Source of the DNA: Saccharothrix australiensis
Lineage (GTDB): Bacteria; Actinomycetota; Actinomycetes; Mycobacteriales; Pseudonocardiaceae
Direction: 5' to 3'
NCBI RefSeq assembly: GCF_003634935.1
Contig: NZ_RBXO01000001.1
Span: 6,535,501-6,599,500, forward strand
Length of the DNA: 64,000 nucleotides
A program made the translations under genes and the position numbers. The notes beneath the pieces were generated by a model, which saw only the letters and a list, made by a program, of their open reading frames with translations, ran no database searches and was not told the DNA's origin. Below, piece by piece: positions 1 through 8,864 of the stretch; the first letter of the stretch is position 1; each line of letters opens with the position of its first letter.

Positions 1-2
1 CC

Positions 3-22
3 GGCCGGAACCCCGTCCGGCC
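3..22. terminator. Possible terminator hairpin at left edge
   Basis: Perfect 7-bp arms GGCCGGA and TCCGGCC enclose a 6-nt loop. It lies about 90 nt past the stop of the leftmost minus-strand gene, where a terminator would be expected. There is no U-run, as is usual in high-GC actinobacteria. No gene is seen in positions 1-110. Confidence 0.3.
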
Positions 23-110
23 ACCGGGTGTGCCCGTTCAGGCGGATGACCGGGGCCCTTCCGAGTCGACGTGCGCAAACGTGCGGCGCCCGCGCCGCCT
101 CGGCCGCCGG

Positions 111-587
111 TCAGTCCCGGTCGGTGGGATCGTCACCGCGCTCCAACGCGTTCCACAGCTCGCGCTCGGGGTCGGCGGCCCGCCTGGCCGCGCCGGGCGT
201 CCGGTAGCCGCCCCCCAGGCCGGGCATCGCCGGACCCCGCACGACCAGCACCGCTCCCGCGCCGAGCACGAGGGCGCCGGCCAGCGCGGCGAGACCGCGA
301 CCGGCCGGCGCGCCGGCCGTCGAGAGCCCGAGGAACGCCGCCGTGCCGCCCGCCGCGGCCACGAGCACGCCCAGCGCCCGCCGCAGCCGGCCGCCCAGCG
401 CCACCACCGCGGCGATCGCGGCCAGGCACAGCAGGGCCAGCGGCCCGAGCGCGGGCACCACCTCGTCGCCCCTTCGGTCCGCCGAAGCGTCCCAGACGAG
501 GCTCGACGACCCCCACAGCGCCGCCGCGCCGCCCAGCAGCAGCAGCACGACGATCCACAGTGGACGCCTCGCGCGCGGCTCAGACAC
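111..587 (-). CDS. Trp biosynthesis-associated membrane protein (Trp_oprn_chp family)
   Basis: A 158-aa membrane protein with four hydrophobic segments at about residues 10-28, 47-66, 71-90 and 98-117. A short charged tail follows that contains [12 protein letters not shown]. This four-helix layout and the acidic WxALxxGxDPT tail are typical of the actinobacterial family found next to trpE. The function is unknown; a role linked to tryptophan supply is inferred only from context. Its ATG overlaps the end of trpE by 8 nt, so the two are almost certainly translationally coupled. The length is normal for the family. Confidence 0.85.
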   Translation of the reverse strand: MSEPRARRPLWIVVLLLLGGAAALWGSSSLVWDASADRRGDEVVPALGPLALLCLAAIAAVVALGGRLRRALGVLVAAAGGTAAFLGLSTAGAPAGRGLAALAGALVLGAGAVLVVRGPAMPGLGGGYRTPGAARRAADPERELWNALERGDDPTDRD

Positions 588-2130
588 GCGCCGGGTCCAC
601 CGCCGGGGCCATCGTCTGCGCGGTGGCGACGGCCGACAGGACGGCTCCTGCCTTGTTCAGGCACTCGTTGTCCTCGGCGACCGGGTCGGAGTCGGCCACG
701 ATCCCGCCGCCCGCCTGCACGTAGGCGACGCCGTCGCGCACCAGGGCGGTGCGGATCGCGATGGCGGTGTCCGCGTCGCCCGCGAAGTCCAGGTAGCCGA
801 CGACGCCGCCGTACAGGCCGCGCCGCGTCGGCTCCAGCTCCTCGATCAGCTCCATCGCGCGGGGCTTGGGCGCGCCGGACAGCGTGCCGGCCGGGAAGCA
901 CGCGGCCACGGCGTCGAAGGCCGTGCGGCCCTCGGCCAGCTCGCCGCTGACCGTGGACACGATGTGCATGACGTGGCTGTACCGCTCGACCTTGAAGAAG
1001 TCGACGACGGTCACCGAGCCCGGCTTGCACACCCGGCCCAGGTCGTTGCGGCCCAGGTCGACCAGCATCAGGTGCTCGGCGCGCTCCTTGTGGTCGGCGA
1101 GCAGGTCCTTCTCCAGCAGGGCGTCCTCCTCGTCGTCCACCCCCCGCCACCGGGTGCCGGCGATGGGGTGCGTGGTGGCCTTGCCGTCGCGCACGGTCAC
1201 CAGGGACTCGGGGCTGCACCCGACGATGTCGAAGTCGTCCAGCCGCAGCAGGTACATGTAGGGGCTGGGGTTGGACGTGCGCAGGACGCGGTAGATGTCC
1301 AGCGCGTCCGCGGTGGTGGGCATCTCGAACCGCTGCGACAGCACCACCTGGAACGCCTCGCCCGCGCGGATGGCGGCCTTGGCCTTCTCCACGACCGCGT
1401 GGTGCTCCTGCTGCGACCGGCGGCGCGTGAACTCCGGCTTCGGCCGGGCGAACACGGCGACGGTGGGCGGCGCGGGGCTCTGGAGGTCCTCGGTCATCCG
1501 GTCCAGGCGCGCCACCGCGTCGTCGTAGGCGGCGTCGACGCGCTCCGCGGAGTCGTCCCAGTTGATCGCGTTGGCGATGAGCGTGACGGTGCCCTCGTGG
1601 TGGTCGAGCGCGGCGAGGTCGGTCGCCAGCAGCATGACCAGCTCGGGCACCCGGAGGTCGTCCTCGGCGAGGTCGGGCAGCTTCTCCAGGCGGCGCACGG
1701 CGTCGTAGCCGATGTAGCCGACCATGCCGCCGGTCAGCGGCGGCAGGCCGGGCAGCGGGTCGGTGCGCAGCACCTCGATCGTCTCGCGCAGGGCGAGCAG
1801 CGGGTCGCCGCCCTCGGGCAGGCCGACGGGGTGCGCGCCGGTCCAGTACGCCTCGCCGCCGGTCGCGGTGAGCGCGCCCGCGCTGCGCGCGCCGACGAAC
1901 GACCAGCGCGACCAGGAGCGGCCGTTCTCGGCGGACTCGAACAGGAACGTGCCCGGCCGGTCGGCCGCGAGCTTGCGGTAGAGCCCGACGGGTGTCTCCG
2001 CGTCCGCGAGCAGCCGGCGCACGACCGGGATCACCCGCCGCTGCGCGGCGAGTTCGCGGAACTCCTCGCGCGTCGGGCTGACCTCGCCCAGACCCGCGCC
2101 TGCACCGATGACGCTCACCATGCCCGTCAT
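580..2130 (-). CDS. trpE: Anthranilate synthase component I
   Basis: Converts chorismate and ammonia or glutamine to anthranilate, the first step of tryptophan synthesis in the cytoplasm. The 516-aa protein carries the chorismate-binding signatures [17 protein letters not shown] and [19 protein letters not shown]. The N-terminal FLFES (62-66) followed by SRWSFVG matches the LLES-type feedback site that binds tryptophan, so feedback inhibition is likely. ATG at 2130 was chosen because upstream residues are low-complexity; ATG at 2121 is an alternative, and no clear Shine-Dalgarno is present. The trpG subunit is not in the window. It faces a TetR gene across 146 bp. Confidence 0.93.
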   Translation of the reverse strand: MTGMVSVIGAGAGLGEVSPTREEFRELAAQRRVIPVVRRLLADAETPVGLYRKLAADRPGTFLFESAENGRSWSRWSFVGARSAGALTATGGEAYWTGAHPVGLPEGGDPLLALRETIEVLRTDPLPGLPPLTGGMVGYIGYDAVRRLEKLPDLAEDDLRVPELVMLLATDLAALDHHEGTVTLIANAINWDDSAERVDAAYDDAVARLDRMTEDLQSPAPPTVAVFARPKPEFTRRRSQQEHHAVVEKAKAAIRAGEAFQVVLSQRFEMPTTADALDIYRVLRTSNPSPYMYLLRLDDFDIVGCSPESLVTVRDGKATTHPIAGTRWRGVDDEEDALLEKDLLADHKERAEHLMLVDLGRNDLGRVCKPGSVTVVDFFKVERYSHVMHIVSTVSGELAEGRTAFDAVAACFPAGTLSGAPKPRAMELIEELEPTRRGLYGGVVGYLDFAGDADTAIAIRTALVRDGVAYVQAGGGIVADSDPVAEDNECLNKAGAVLSAVATAQTMAPAVDPARV

Positions 2131-2276
2131 TGTGCCGTGCCGCCCGCGCGGGCCCGCGGCTGCCGACCCGACGCGCCTGCGGGACGCCGATGGCGCTGGT
2201 GGCGGTGGTCGCGTCGCCGCCGGCCCGGATTTCATCACATGTTGAAAAAGCTGTCGGACTGCCTCATCATGGTGAG

Positions 2277-2891
2277 GTGACCGACGCCGCGCAACCGACC
2301 GCGCCCAAGCGCCGTGGCCGCCGCGCCGGCGGCGAGGACACCAGGGCCGCGCTGCTGCACGCCGCGCGCGAGGCGTTCGTCGAACGCGGCTACGAGGGCG
2401 CGACGGTGCGGTCCATCGCGGCCCGCGCCGGTGTCGACGCGGCGATGGTGAACCACTGGTTCGGCAGCAAGGAGGAGCTGTTCGCCAAGGCCGTGCTCCA
2501 GGTGCCGCTCGACGTGAACGCGCTCGCCGAGCGGCTGGTGACCGGTCCGCGCGAGGAGATCGGCGAGCGGATCGTGCGCAGCTTCATCGGCATCTGGGAC
2601 ACCACCGGCGGCGGCCACTTCGCGGCCCTGGTCCGCAGCATCACGGCGCACGACCGGGTCGCCGAGGTGATGCGCGAGTTCTTCGTGCAGACCCTGCTGC
2701 GCCGCGTGGTGGCCGCCGCCGGCGCCGATCAGCCCGACCTGCGCGCGACGCTGGCCGCCAGCCAGATCTTCGGCATGGGCATCGTCCGGTACGTCGTGTG
2801 CTTCGAGCCGCTGGCCAGCGCCGACGTGGAGACGATGGTCAAGGCCGTCGCGCCCAACCTCCAGCGCTACCTGACCGGCGACATCGGCTGA
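2277..2891 (+). CDS. TetR/AcrR family transcriptional regulator
   Basis: A 204-aa regulator. After a basic N-terminal stretch ([10 protein letters not shown]), residues 21-68 form the TetR DNA-binding domain, with the helix-turn-helix around [21 protein letters not shown] and the usual SKEELF that follows. The C-terminal ligand domain resembles the TetR_C family with a [14 protein letters not shown] helix. GTG 2277 is preferred because the helix bundle starts soon after; upstream in-frame ATGs would add low-complexity residues. TTGAAA at 2242 could be its -35. It sits between divergent trpE and hisI and separates the trp and his genes; the target and ligand are unknown. Confidence 0.85.
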   Translation: MTDAAQPTAPKRRGRRAGGEDTRAALLHAAREAFVERGYEGATVRSIAARAGVDAAMVNHWFGSKEELFAKAVLQVPLDVNALAERLVTGPREEIGERIVRSFIGIWDTTGGGHFAALVRSITAHDRVAEVMREFFVQTLLRRVVAAAGADQPDLRATLAASQIFGMGIVRYVVCFEPLASADVETMVKAVAPNLQRYLTGDIG

Positions 2892-2919
2892 CCGGCCCGC
2901 CGCGCGGTCGGCCCCGCCC

Positions 2920-3282
2920 CTACCCCTGTCCCGGCTCCGGCGTGAGCAGCGCGGTCGCGTCGAAGCACGTCCGGTCGCCGGTGTGGCAGGCCGGTCCGAC
3001 CTGGTCCACGACCAGCAGCAGGGCGTCGCCGTCGCAGTCCAGCCGCACCTCGTGCACGTACTGGGTGTGGCCGGACGTCTCGCCCTTGACCCACAGCTGC
3101 TGGCGGCTGCGCGAGTAGTAGGTGGCGCGCCGGGTGGTGAGCGTGCGGTGCAGCGCCTCGTCGTCCATCCACGCCACCATCAGGACCTCGTTCGTGCCGC
3201 GGCGCTGCACCACCGCGCACACCAGGCCGTCCGCGGTCCGCTTGAGCCGCGCGGCGATCGCCGGGTCGAGCGCGCCGGTCAC
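2920..3282 (-). CDS. hisI: Phosphoribosyl-AMP cyclohydrolase
   Basis: Opens the adenine ring of phosphoribosyl-AMP, the third step of histidine synthesis. The 120-aa single-domain enzyme has the magnesium site Asp82-x-Asp84-x-Asp86. The zinc ligands Cys83, Cys99 and Cys106 are spaced 16 and 7 residues apart as in characterised HisI proteins. No HisE domain is fused, so the pyrophosphohydrolase must be encoded elsewhere. GTG 3282 overlaps the stop of the upstream membrane-protein gene in a GTGA, showing coupling to hisF through that gene. Confidence 0.95.
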   Translation of the reverse strand: MTGALDPAIAARLKRTADGLVCAVVQRRGTNEVLMVAWMDDEALHRTLTTRRATYYSRSRQQLWVKGETSGHTQYVHEVRLDCDGDALLLVVDQVGPACHTGDRTCFDATALLTPEPGQG

Positions 3283-3647
3283 CGCGGGGCCCCGAAGTGC
3301 AGCCGGGCGGGCCGGGTGTTGAGCAGCACGAGGCCGAAGACGTGCCCCGCGGACAGCAGCCCGGACAGCACCCGCACCCACACCGGGCCCTCGTTGAGCA
3401 CGGCCAGCAGCTGGATCAGGGCGACCAGCGCGTAGACCACCGCGCCGGTCAGGCGGGCGGGCCGGAGGCGGGCCAGCAGGCCGCCGACGACCAGCAGCTC
3501 CAGCACCAGCACGATGAGCGGGAATTTCACCCAGGCGGCGTCGCCGTCGGCCTGCAGGCGGATCAGCCCCTCGACCACGAACAGCAGGCCGCCCGCCGCG
3601 CCGACCAGCGTCGCGAGCCGGACCTCCACGGGTGCGTCGCGCAGCAC
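3279..3647 (-). CDS. Conserved small membrane protein in his operon
   Basis: A 122-aa protein with four predicted membrane helices (about residues 12-30, 42-61, 68-86 and 93-110) and short loops. No catalytic motif is visible and I cannot assign a function. It begins with GTG one base after the hisF stop and ends in a 4-nt overlap with hisI. It is therefore embedded in the hisF-hisI transcript and probably co-expressed; a direct role in histidine synthesis is not shown. Confidence 0.75.
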   Translation of the reverse strand: MLRDAPVEVRLATLVGAAGGLLFVVEGLIRLQADGDAAWVKFPLIVLVLELLVVGGLLARLRPARLTGAVVYALVALIQLLAVLNEGPVWVRVLSGLLSAGHVFGLVLLNTRPARLHFGAPR

Positions 3648-3648
3648 G

Positions 3649-4422
3649 TCAGCGCACCTCCACGCCCGCGTCGCGCAGGCCCTTCTTGACCTCGCCGACG
3701 CGCAGCTCGCCGAAGTGGAACACGCTCGCGGCGAGCACGGCGTCCGCGCCCGCGCCGATCGCCGGCGGGAAGTGCTCGACCCGGCCCGCGCCGCCGCTGG
3801 CGATCAGCGGCACGTCGACCACCCCGCGCACCAGCCGGATCAGCTCCAGGTCGAACCCGGTCTTCGTGCCGTCGGCGTCCATCGAGTTCAGCAGGATCTC
3901 GCCGACGCCCAGCTCCTGGCCCCTGGCGGCCCACTCGACGGCGTCGAGGCCGGTGCCCCGGCGGCCGCCGTGGGTGGTGACCTCGAAGCCCGAGGGGGTC
4001 GGCCGCTCGCCCTCGGGCACCCGGCGGGCGTCGACCGACAGCACGACGCACTGCGCGCCGAACCGGCGGGACAGCTCGCCGAGCAGCTCGGGCCGGGCGA
4101 TGGCGGCGGTGTTGACGCCGACCTTGTCCGCGCCGGCGCGGAGCAGCTTGTCGACGTCCTCCGCGGTGCGCACGCCGCCGCCGACGGTGAGCGGGATGAA
4201 CACCTGCTCGGCCGTGCGGCGCACCACGTCGAACGTCGTCTCGCGGTCGGAGGACGACGCGGTGACGTCCAGGAAGGTCAGCTCGTCCGCGCCCTCGGCG
4301 TCGTAGGCGCGGGCCAGCTCGACCGGGTCGCCCGCGTCGACCAGGTTGGTGAAGTTGACGCCCTTCACCACCCGCCCCCGGTCGACGTCCAGACAGGGAA
4401 TCACGCGCACCGCCACCGACAT
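3649..4422 (-). CDS. hisF: Imidazole glycerol phosphate synthase cyclase subunit
   Basis: Closes the imidazole ring using ammonia delivered by HisH, giving imidazole glycerol phosphate and AICAR. At 257 aa it is the usual length for this TIM barrel. Catalytic Asp12 lies in [13 protein letters not shown] and Asp131 in VVLSVDARR. Phosphate-binding glycines are visible in TVGGGVRT and IASGGAG. The start ATG 4422 is fixed by the conserved VIPCLDV opening; the open frame continues upstream only through repeat DNA. Its partner hisH lies 2.7 kb away in another his block, an unusual separation for actinobacteria. Confidence 0.96.
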   Translation of the reverse strand: MSVAVRVIPCLDVDRGRVVKGVNFTNLVDAGDPVELARAYDAEGADELTFLDVTASSSDRETTFDVVRRTAEQVFIPLTVGGGVRTAEDVDKLLRAGADKVGVNTAAIARPELLGELSRRFGAQCVVLSVDARRVPEGERPTPSGFEVTTHGGRRGTGLDAVEWAARGQELGVGEILLNSMDADGTKTGFDLELIRLVRGVVDVPLIASGGAGRVEHFPPAIGAGADAVLAASVFHFGELRVGEVKKGLRDAGVEVR

Positions 4423-4479
4423 GGGGGAAAGCCTACGGGGAGCCCTCCGCGCGGCGCGGGACCCACCCGGCCCGCCGCC

Positions 4480-4626
4480 GCCCGACCCCTGCGCCGCGCC
4501 ACCCGACCCCTGCGCCGCGCCGCCGCACCCCTGCGCCGCGCCACCCGACCCCTGCGCCGCGCCACCCGACCCCTGCGCCGCGCCGCCGCACCCCTGCGCC
4601 GCGCCGCCCGGCCCCGCACTGCCGCC
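4480..4626. repeat. 21-bp minisatellite (7 units, 63-bp higher order)
   Basis: Seven consecutive 21-bp units run through the hisF-cspA interval. Two unit types alternate: type A (start ACCCGACCCCTG) and type B (start GCCGCACCCCTG), both ending CGCCGCGCC. The order A-A-B repeats, giving a 63-bp higher-order period; the first and last units are degenerate. It lies immediately upstream of hisF in non-coding DNA. Confidence 0.9.
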
Positions 4627-4799
4627 CACGTCACACCCGCGGGCCCCCGCACCCGGCCGCGCACCCCGCCACCAGCCGATACCCGCTCGCGCACACCGGC
4701 GGCGGGACCCGCCCGGACGCCGATCCGCGCGCCTGACGACGCATTTCCGGCGCGGACGTGGTTAACTGGAAGCGGTCGTAGGTTTTGTGTCCGTGTCAC

Positions 4800-4827
4800 C
4801 ACGCTCGCGAAACGTGTTTCGAGCGTG
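4800..4827 (+). promoter_or_regulatory. Inverted repeat in cspA leader
   Basis: Arms CACGCT-cg-CGAAAC and GTTTCG-AGCGTG enclose a 2-nt loop, giving a 12-bp stem with a 2-nt bulge. It lies 94-121 nt upstream of the cspA start. Cold-shock genes often carry long structured leaders, so this may be a cis-acting RNA structure or an operator. Confidence 0.5.
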
Positions 4828-4920
4828 TGATTTTCCTGCGGGTTCCTCGGGAGAGTCCCCGCCCCGAACCGGCCGCGGTGGAGCATCAGCCCGCCGGCAC
4901 CCGTACGGAAAGAGATCAAG

Positions 4921-5124
4921 ATGGCTCAGGGCACTGTGAAGTGGTTCAACTCGGAGAAGGGCTTCGGCTTCATCTCCCCCGAGGACGGCGGCGCGGACGT
5001 GTTCGTGCACTACTCGGAGATCCAGGGCAACGGCTACCGCAGCCTGGAGGAGAACCAGCGCGTCAGCTTCGACGTCGGCCAGGGCGCCAAGGGCCCCCAG
5101 GCCACGAACGTCAACCTGGTCTGA
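4921..5124 (+). CDS. cspA: Cold-shock protein (CspA family)
   Basis: A 67-aa single-stranded nucleic-acid-binding OB-fold protein that acts as an RNA chaperone in the cytoplasm. RNP1 is KGFGFI (14-19) and RNP2 is VFVHY (27-31), both intact, and the length is exactly typical. A good ribosome site GGAAAGAG lies 6 nt before the ATG. The leader contains an inverted repeat at 4800-4827, and the gene is followed by a strong hairpin terminator at 5160. It is monocistronic and sits in an islet between hisF and priA. Confidence 0.96.
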   Translation: MAQGTVKWFNSEKGFGFISPEDGGADVFVHYSEIQGNGYRSLEENQRVSFDVGQGAKGPQATNVNLV

Positions 5125-5159
5125 GCAAGGACCACGCCGGCCCTCACGAGGACCGCGCC

Positions 5160-5194
5160 GAGGGCCCCGTTCCGGTTTCCGGAGCGGGGCCCTC
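5160..5194 (+). terminator. Terminator after cspA
   Basis: Arms of 16 nt, starting GAGGGCCCC on the left and ending GGGGCCCTC on the right, pair with a single mismatch around a TTT loop. It lies 35 nt past the cspA stop and also faces the end of the convergent small gene at 5213. No U-tract follows. Confidence 0.85.
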
Positions 5195-5212
5195 GGGCTT
5201 CGCCGCCGGCCG

Positions 5213-5407
5213 CTAGCGGCGCTCGGCCGCCGGTTCGAGCCCGAGCATCTCCAGCAGCAGCGAGCACTCCTCCGCGCTGTCCGCGCGACCCGCGACCATG
5301 CGGGCCGCCCGGACGTTCCGGATGACCGCGTGCGCGCGTTCGTCCTCACGGGCGTCCGCGAGCCGGTCGCGTTCCCTGGCCGGGCCGATCCGTCGTTCCG
5401 TGGGCAT
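5213..5407 (-). CDS. Small conserved hypothetical protein
   Basis: A 64-aa, charged, probably all-helical protein with no membrane segment or known catalytic motif. The ribosome site GAGGAGA lies 5 nt before the ATG, and codon use is strongly GC3-biased, both supporting a real gene. The C-terminal half (SAEECSLLLEMLGLEPAAERR) looks like an amphipathic helix. It is convergent with cspA and divergent from the F420 oxidoreductase gene. I do not recognise the function. Confidence 0.65.
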   Translation of the reverse strand: MPTERRIGPARERDRLADAREDERAHAVIRNVRAARMVAGRADSAEECSLLLEMLGLEPAAERR

Positions 5408-5465
5408 GCGTCTCCTCGCGTCGGCCCCCCGCGCATGACACTACGCCCCGCACTAGCGTTGCCCC

Positions 5466-5831
5466 ATGGCCCTCGGTGACGACAAGTACCTGCTGCTGAC
5501 GACGTTCCGGCGCGACGGGACGCCGGTGCCGACCCCGGTGTGGGCGGTCCGGCGCGACGGGGTGATCCGCGTGTGGTCGGCCGCCGACGCGGGCAAGGTC
5601 AAGCGCATCCGCAACAACCCGGAGGTCACGGTCGGGCCGTGCGACTTCCGGGGCAACCCGACCGGCGCCGGCACGCCCGCGCGGGCCCGCGTCCTCGACG
5701 AGCGGGCCGGCGCCGAGACCCGTCGCCTGATCGGGGCGAAGTACGGCCTCGTCGGCAGGCTCGCGCTGCTGGGCAGCCGCCTCCGCCGGGGCGGCGCGGG
5801 CACGGTGGGCATCGAGATCAGCACGGACTGA
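5466..5831 (+). CDS. PPOX-class F420-dependent oxidoreductase
   Basis: A 121-aa split-barrel flavin/deazaflavin enzyme of the pyridoxamine-phosphate-oxidase-like superfamily. It opens with the family pattern KYLLLTTFRRDGTPVPTPVWAV. It continues with KVKRIRNNPEVTVGPCDFRG, as in actinobacterial TIGR03666-like members that reduce substrates with F420H2. The substrate is unknown. Only about 50 bp separate it from the downstream Clp-N pseudogene, whose promoter repeats begin directly after the stop. Confidence 0.85.
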   Translation: MALGDDKYLLLTTFRRDGTPVPTPVWAVRRDGVIRVWSAADAGKVKRIRNNPEVTVGPCDFRGNPTGAGTPARARVLDERAGAETRRLIGAKYGLVGRLALLGSRLRRGGAGTVGIEISTD

Positions 5832-5882
5832 CGCGTCGACCCGGCGTTGACGGTCCTCCGCGCGTCGACCCGGAGTTGACGG
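5832..5882. repeat. Duplicated 22-bp promoter-like repeat
   Basis: Two copies of CGCGTCGACCCGG-C/A-GTTGACGG at 5832-5853 and 5861-5882 differ at one base and have a 29-bp period. Each contains TTGACG, a -35-like hexamer. They directly precede the GTG of the Clp-N pseudogene, so they may be its promoter and operator. Confidence 0.7.
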
Positions 5883-6380
5883 GTGGCCACCACCGACCTC
5901 GTCGTCACCGTCGCCCAGGAGCACGACCACGTGCCGGGCAGGCTCACGGCGGCCGTCGAGCCGGGTGCGCAGCTCGACGAACTCGGTGATCACCTGATCG
6001 GGCACTTCGTCGACGAGGCGCGCCGCGCGGGCGAGCCGGAGCGACATCCGCGAGCCGGACCGACATCGGCGAGGGCATCGGCGTCACGAAGCAGGCCGCG
6101 CAGAAGCGGTTCGTGCCCGGCAGTCGCCCGACCTCAAGCCGAACCTCGACCGCCGCACCGACCGCGCCCGCCGCGTCGTCGTGCCGGCCCGCCACCACGC
6201 CCGGTTCAGCGAGCGGATCGGCACCGAGCACCTGCTGCTCGGCCTGCCGGGCGAGCCGGACCGCGCCGCGGCCAAGGCGCCGGCCGCCTCGGGCGTCCGG
6301 GAGCACGCCGCCGAGGCGCACATCACCGCGGAGTTCGAGGAAGCGGTCAGCGGACAGCGGCGAGGGCCTCGGGGAGCGTG
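5883..6380 (+). pseudogene. Clp N-terminal-domain protein, frameshifted remnant
   Basis: Three reading frames joined in order reconstruct an actinobacterial Clp-N protein. Frame one from GTG 5883 gives LVVTVAQEHDHV...LGDHLIGHFVDEARRAG. A second frame gives DIGEGIGVTKQAAQKRFVP, the HTH-like segment, near 6061. A third frame gives PDLKPNLDRRTDRARRVV, then IGTEHLLLGL and FEEAVSGQ. The first break coincides with a near-perfect 19-bp tandem duplication (GAGCCGGA-N-CGACATC) at about 6032-6069; the second is at about 6116-6121. The 3-prime end runs over the stop of priA and lacks the second Clp repeat. It is non-functional as it stands, unless the sequence has errors. Confidence 0.8.
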
Positions 6381-7078
6381 AACGCGCCCGCGTACAGCGC
6401 CTTGCCGATGATCGCGCCCTCCACCCCGTCGCAGGCCAGCGCCGACAACGCCACCAGGTCGGCCACGCCGGACACGCCGCCGGACGCGATCACCGGCGCG
6501 TCGGTGCGGGCGCAGACCTCGCGCAGCAGCTCCACGTTGGGGCCCTGGAGCGTGCCGTCCTTGCCGACGTCGGTCACCACGTAGCGGGCGCAGCCGTCCC
6601 GGTCCAACCGGTCCAGCACCTCCCACAGGTCGCCGCCGTCGCGCGTCCAGCCCCGCGCGGCCAGCCGGTGGCCGGCCTCGGTGATCCGGACGTCCAGCCC
6701 GACCGCGACCTTGTCGCCGTGCTCGGCGACGACCTTCGCGCACCACACCGGGTCCTCCAGCGCGGCGGTGCCCAGGTTCACCCGCGCGCAGCCGGTCGCG
6801 AGCGCGGCGGCCAGCGACTCGTCGTCCCGGATGCCGCCGGACAGCTCCACCCGGACGTCCAGCTCGCCGACGACGCGGGCCAGCAGCTCGCGGTTGTCGC
6901 CGCGGCCGAACGCGGCGTCGAGGTCCACCAGGTGCACCCACTCGGCGCCGTCGCGCTGCCAGGCCAGCGCGGCCTCCAGCGGCTCGCCGTAGGAGGTCTC
7001 GGTGCCGGCTTCGCCCTGCACGAGTCGGACGGCCTGGCCGTTGGCCACGTCGACGGCCGGAAGCAGCGTGAAAGTCAC
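6347..7078 (-). CDS. priA: Bifunctional HisA/TrpF isomerase PriA
   Basis: An actinobacterial (beta/alpha)8 isomerase acting on both ProFAR (histidine) and phosphoribosyl anthranilate (tryptophan). At 243 aa it has catalytic Asp10 in LLPAVDV and Asp129 in VGLDVRI. The Arg-Gly-Trp loop at 142-144 is characteristic of PriA rather than single-function HisA. No trpF gene is seen here, which fits dual function, and it links the trp and his pathways of this locus. GTG 7078 is fixed by the [10 protein letters not shown] opening. Its last codons overlap the Clp-N remnant on the other strand. Confidence 0.95.
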   Translation of the reverse strand: MTFTLLPAVDVANGQAVRLVQGEAGTETSYGEPLEAALAWQRDGAEWVHLVDLDAAFGRGDNRELLARVVGELDVRVELSGGIRDDESLAAALATGCARVNLGTAALEDPVWCAKVVAEHGDKVAVGLDVRITEAGHRLAARGWTRDGGDLWEVLDRLDRDGCARYVVTDVGKDGTLQGPNVELLREVCARTDAPVIASGGVSGVADLVALSALACDGVEGAIIGKALYAGAFTLPEALAAVR

Positions 7079-7131
7079 GCGAACAGCGTAGTTGCCGCTG
7101 GTCCGGGCGCGGCAGGGGCCCCGGCGGCGGC

Positions 7132-7767
7132 CTAGCGGAAGCTCTTGAGCCAGTTCTCCAGCAGGTGCGCCCCGGCGTCGCCGGACTTCTCGGGGTGGAA
7201 CTGGGTGGCCCACAGCGGCCCGTTCTCGACCGCGGCGACGAAGTCGTCGCCGCCGTGGGTGGACCAGGTCACCAGCGGCGGCCGGATCACCTCCGACGCC
7301 TCCAGCGTCCACTCGCGCACGCCGTAGGAGTGGACGAAGTAGAACCGCGTGTCGGCGTCGAGCCCGGCGAACAACCGCGTCCCCTCGGGCGCGCGGACGG
7401 TGTTCCAGCCCATGTGCGGCACGACGGGCGCCCGCAGCCGCTCCACGGTGCCCGGCCACTCGCCGCAGCCCTCGGTGGTGACGCCGTGCTCGATGCCGCG
7501 ATCGAACAGGATTTGCATCCCGACGCAGATGCCGAGGACGGGACGCCCGCCGGCCAGCCGCTCGCCGACGATGCGCCCGCCCTTGACCTCGTTCAGCCCG
7601 GCCATGCAGGCGGCGTACGCGCCCACGCCGGGCACCACCAGGCCGTCGGCGTCCAGCGCGGCCCGATGGTCGGAGGTCACCTCGACGGACGCGCCCACGC
7701 GCTGGAGCGCGCGTTCGGCGGAGCGGAGGTTGCCTGATCCGTAGTCCAGTACGACGACTCGTGCCAC
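7132..7767 (-). CDS. hisH: Imidazole glycerol phosphate synthase glutaminase subunit
   Basis: A class I glutamine amidotransferase of 211 aa that feeds ammonia to HisF. The nucleophile is Cys81 in VLGICVGMQ, and His191 and Glu193 lie in TQFHPEKSG. The oxyanion segment PGVGAY and the YFVHSYG loop are present. It starts with GTG 9 nt after the upstream hypothetical gene and precedes priA by 53 nt. Its partner hisF is separated from it by priA, the Clp-N remnant and the cspA islet. Confidence 0.96.
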   Translation of the reverse strand: MARVVVLDYGSGNLRSAERALQRVGASVEVTSDHRAALDADGLVVPGVGAYAACMAGLNEVKGGRIVGERLAGGRPVLGICVGMQILFDRGIEHGVTTEGCGEWPGTVERLRAPVVPHMGWNTVRAPEGTRLFAGLDADTRFYFVHSYGVREWTLEASEVIRPPLVTWSTHGGDDFVAAVENGPLWATQFHPEKSGDAGAHLLENWLKSFR

Positions 7768-7776
7768 CGGTCCAGG

Positions 7777-8253
7777 CTAGGCCAACGGGGCGCCGCCCTG
7801 CGTCACCGGTACCACGGGCAGCACCGTGTTGATCGGCAGACCGGCCCGATCGGGCAACGCGGTGACCCACGTGTCGGCCCGCCCCTGGTCGACGAGCGCC
7901 CGCACCTCGGCGGCGTCACCCGGCAACCCCAACTCCCCGGCCACGGCCTTCAACCGCCACCAGCCGAGCACCCCGACCAACCTCCGGGCGGCCCCGCTGT
8001 ACCCGGCGACCTCCCCGTCGGACCAGACGACACCGCGCGCGTCCCAGCGGACGAGGAGCGCGGACCCACCCACCTCGCGCACCCGCGCGGCGAACCGGTC
8101 GGCGGCCGGGAACGAGATCCGCCGGCGGGGCAACACCACCGTGCCGGACGCGACCGGGACCAGCGCAGCCGGGCCCGCCACCGCACGGTGCAGGGCCAAC
8201 TGCAACTCCGCGGTGGGCGCGGGTGTCCAGATGAGGGTTCTCGGCACGCTCAC
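7777..8253 (-). CDS. Hypothetical protein upstream of hisH
   Basis: A 158-aa protein I do not recognise. It has no membrane segment or signal peptide. A Trp-containing middle region ([22 protein letters not shown]) and [29 protein letters not shown] suggest a folded alpha/beta protein. The GTG start has no obvious ribosome site. It ends 9 nt before hisH, so it probably shares the hisH-priA transcript. Its 5-prime side is a 0.6-kb non-coding stretch. It may belong to the accessory islet rather than the his pathway. Confidence 0.6.
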   Translation of the reverse strand: MSVPRTLIWTPAPTAELQLALHRAVAGPAALVPVASGTVVLPRRRISFPAADRFAARVREVGGSALLVRWDARGVVWSDGEVAGYSGAARRLVGVLGWWRLKAVAGELGLPGDAAEVRALVDQGRADTWVTALPDRAGLPINTVLPVVPVTQGGAPLA

Positions 8254-8864
8254 GACCGGAGATCATGCCCCAAACACCCGGCTCCCAAACATGCGACGCA
8301 CGGCCGGCACCCCCTGACTTCCACCCTCGCCGCGCCCGCGCAACACCCCGCGCGAACCGGCGCGGGCGACCGGGGCAGGACCAACCCCGCCCTCGCCCGC
8401 GCCGCGCACACGTATGGCGTCGTGTTCTCCCCGTATGGCCTGCCCGCAGGGCAACCGCGCTCGTCGAGGCAGGTCAAGCGAAGGGCGTGCTTGACCTGCC
8501 TCGACAAGGGTGTGGTCTTCGACAGGCCACACGGGGAGGACCGACGCCTTGAAGCCCTTCCCCCCGGCGGCCTGCCCAGCGGCGAGCGCCCGCTTTTACG
8601 CTTTGACACCCACCCCCACCCCCGCACCTCTCCCCGAACACTTCCAGCAAAAACCTTCACGCTGAAGCTTCCGCGGATATCCGCAGGTCAACGCCTACCA
8701 CAACACCCCGACCCGACCCCGAAAACGTCAGGCGCGTTGCCTCCGGCCCCCGCGTTCCATCATCCCACGCCCCTCTGACAGTCCCCCCGAGAAACCGCCA
8801 CAAACACAATCGGGTGAACTCCTACGACCAACGGCTGCCGAACCGCCGGCGCGGCGTCGGACGC
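8254..8864. other. Non-coding interval with large inverted repeat
   Basis: About 610 bp without a supportable gene. Open frames here lack ribosome sites and biased codon use. The notable content is the 133-nt inverted repeat at 8416-8548. The right part is locally less GC-rich, with a few A/T-rich patches around 8640-8680. Confidence 0.7.
8416..8548. repeat. 133-nt multi-part inverted repeat
   Basis: Nested pairing: GGCGTCG (8416) with CGACGCC (8542); a 17-nt arm at 8426-8442 with 8523-8539 (two mismatches); and a perfect 16-nt inner stem at 8464-8479 / 8489-8504 with a 9-nt loop. The two unpaired flanks around the inner stem are 18-21 nt. It lies between the transketolase pair and the hisH block, both on the minus strand. 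It could be a terminator, a structured RNA or a miniature mobile element; no target-site duplication was seen. Confidence 0.8.

Noticed and set aside
4346..4765. 139-aa frame with repeated PDPCAAPP units
   Set aside because: Product of the 21-bp minisatellite, overlapping the hisF start region; no ribosome site or non-repeat domain.
8416..8548. Insertion sequence or MITE
   Set aside because: No transposase and no target-site duplication could be seen; kept only as an inverted repeat of unknown nature.
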